Source: Actinomycetales bacterium
GTDB taxonomy: Bacteria; Actinomycetota; Actinomycetes; Mycobacteriales; Micromonosporaceae
NCBI GenBank assembly: GCA_002919305.1
Contig: PKFB01000034.1
Location: 1-33,682 of the forward strand
Length of the DNA stretch: 33,682 nucleotides
Reading direction: 5' to 3'
Notes under the pieces: generated by a model
What the model saw: the letters and a program-made list of their open reading frames with translations, nothing else
Databases searched by the model: none
What the model was told of the DNA's origin: nothing
Translations under genes and position numbers: made by a program
Shown: positions 33,580 to 33,682 of the stretch, piece after piece
Layout: every line of letters begins with the position of its first letter
Position numbering within the stretch: position 1 is the stretch's first letter

Positions 33580-33592
33580 TACCCTGCCCGTC
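33580..33592 (+). promoter_or_regulatory. Leaderless-type promoter of array copy 5
   Basis: TACCCT (33580-33585), GCCCGTC, then ATG 33593. The upstream ATCCCCAGCTC block matches those of copies 2 and 4. Confidence 0.55.
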
Positions 33593-33682
33593 ATGAGTTA
33601 CTACGGTCCTGATCCCAACTACCCAGGTGGCCAGCCGGGGCAGCCGCCGGGTCAGCCTGGGCAGCCTGGTGCGGAGGCTTCT
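33593..33682 (+). CDS. Array copy 5, 3' end outside window
   Basis: The first 30 codons are in the window: MSYYGPDPNYPGGQPGQ and onward, the same tail opening as copies 1, 2 and 4 with an early run of PGQ repeats. The rest of the tail, the helix and the domain lie beyond the right edge, so intactness is unknown. Confidence 0.8.
   Translation, partial: MSYYGPDPNYPGGQPGQPPGQPGQPGAEAS

Larger units (their letters stand above)
28422..33682 (+). repeat. Tandem array of about 1.3-kb paralogous units
   Basis: Units in order: copy 1 (28422), copy 2 (29768), decayed copy 3 (31058), copy 4 (31866), strongly decayed remnant (about 33094), copy 5 (33593, leaves the window). Each unit comprises the gene, about 170 bases of related non-coding DNA, a hairpin with T-run, and a TANNCT-N7-RTG start. 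Some coding blocks, such as that encoding GSGITSDT and QGSRDAYENYLLY, are nearly identical at DNA level between copies, indicating recent duplication or gene conversion. The array continues past the right edge. Confidence 0.9.

Noticed and set aside
28422-33682. CRISPR or transposon explanation for the repeats at the right end
   Set aside because: Units are about 1.3 kb, contain genes, and have no short spaced repeats, terminal inverted repeats or transposase.
1-33682. tRNA or rRNA genes
   Set aside because: No cloverleaf-like block or rRNA-like stretch was noticed; a tRNAscan run would settle it.

Overview
The window is chromosomal DNA of a high-GC Gram-positive actinobacterium. Evidence: mostly GC-rich genes, frequent GTG starts, a multi-HAMP hybrid sensor kinase, a SigB/SigF-type sigma factor, a Ku/LigD set with separate ligase and polymerase genes, and many starts of the leaderless kind (TANNNT about 6-8 bases before ATG/GTG). 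The species cannot be named from the sequence. No rRNA, tRNA, CRISPR array, transposase or integrase was seen.

Layout. 1-3.4 kb: the 3' part of a hybrid histidine kinase, a receiver-only response regulator and a STAS anti-sigma-antagonist-like protein, a stress-signalling group. 3.5-6.7 kb: a non-homologous end-joining locus, Ku on the minus strand, divergent from a LigD-type ligase and an overlapping LigD-type primase-polymerase. 6.8-8.6 kb: a ChaB-like protein, a small membrane protein, and a TetR regulator whose leaderless promoter carries a palindromic operator in its spacer. 8.6-14.4 kb: a SigB/SigF-family sigma factor after a long leader, an FUSC-type membrane protein, a PrsW-type membrane protease, a lone GroES-like protein and an AI-2E-family membrane protein. 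14.5-19.3 kb, minus strand: bioY-bioM-bioN (ECF biotin transporter with GTGA overlaps), Dps, and a DinG/XPD-like Fe-S helicase. dps carries a SigB-like promoter.

19.8-23.5 kb: one 1213-residue NACHT-family STAND NTPase, architecture like bacterial NLR-type defence proteins, whose C-terminal half drops sharply in GC. 23.5-28.3 kb: an FAD-dependent phytoene-desaturase-like oxidoreductase, a DUF47/PhoU-like gene coupled to a Pit phosphate transporter with PHO-box-like repeats upstream, and a Gfo/Idh/MocA oxidoreductase.

28.4 kb to the end: the most unusual region, a tandem array of about 1.3-kb units. Each unit has a gene for a Pro/Gln/Gly/Tyr-rich cytoplasmic tail, one membrane helix and a conserved extracytoplasmic domain of no family I recognise, then about 170 bases of related non-coding DNA, a hairpin with compensatory base changes and a T-run, and a short leaderless promoter for the next unit. 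Three copies are intact, one runs off the window, and two are decayed. The array and the NACHT gene are the best candidates for undescribed biology here.
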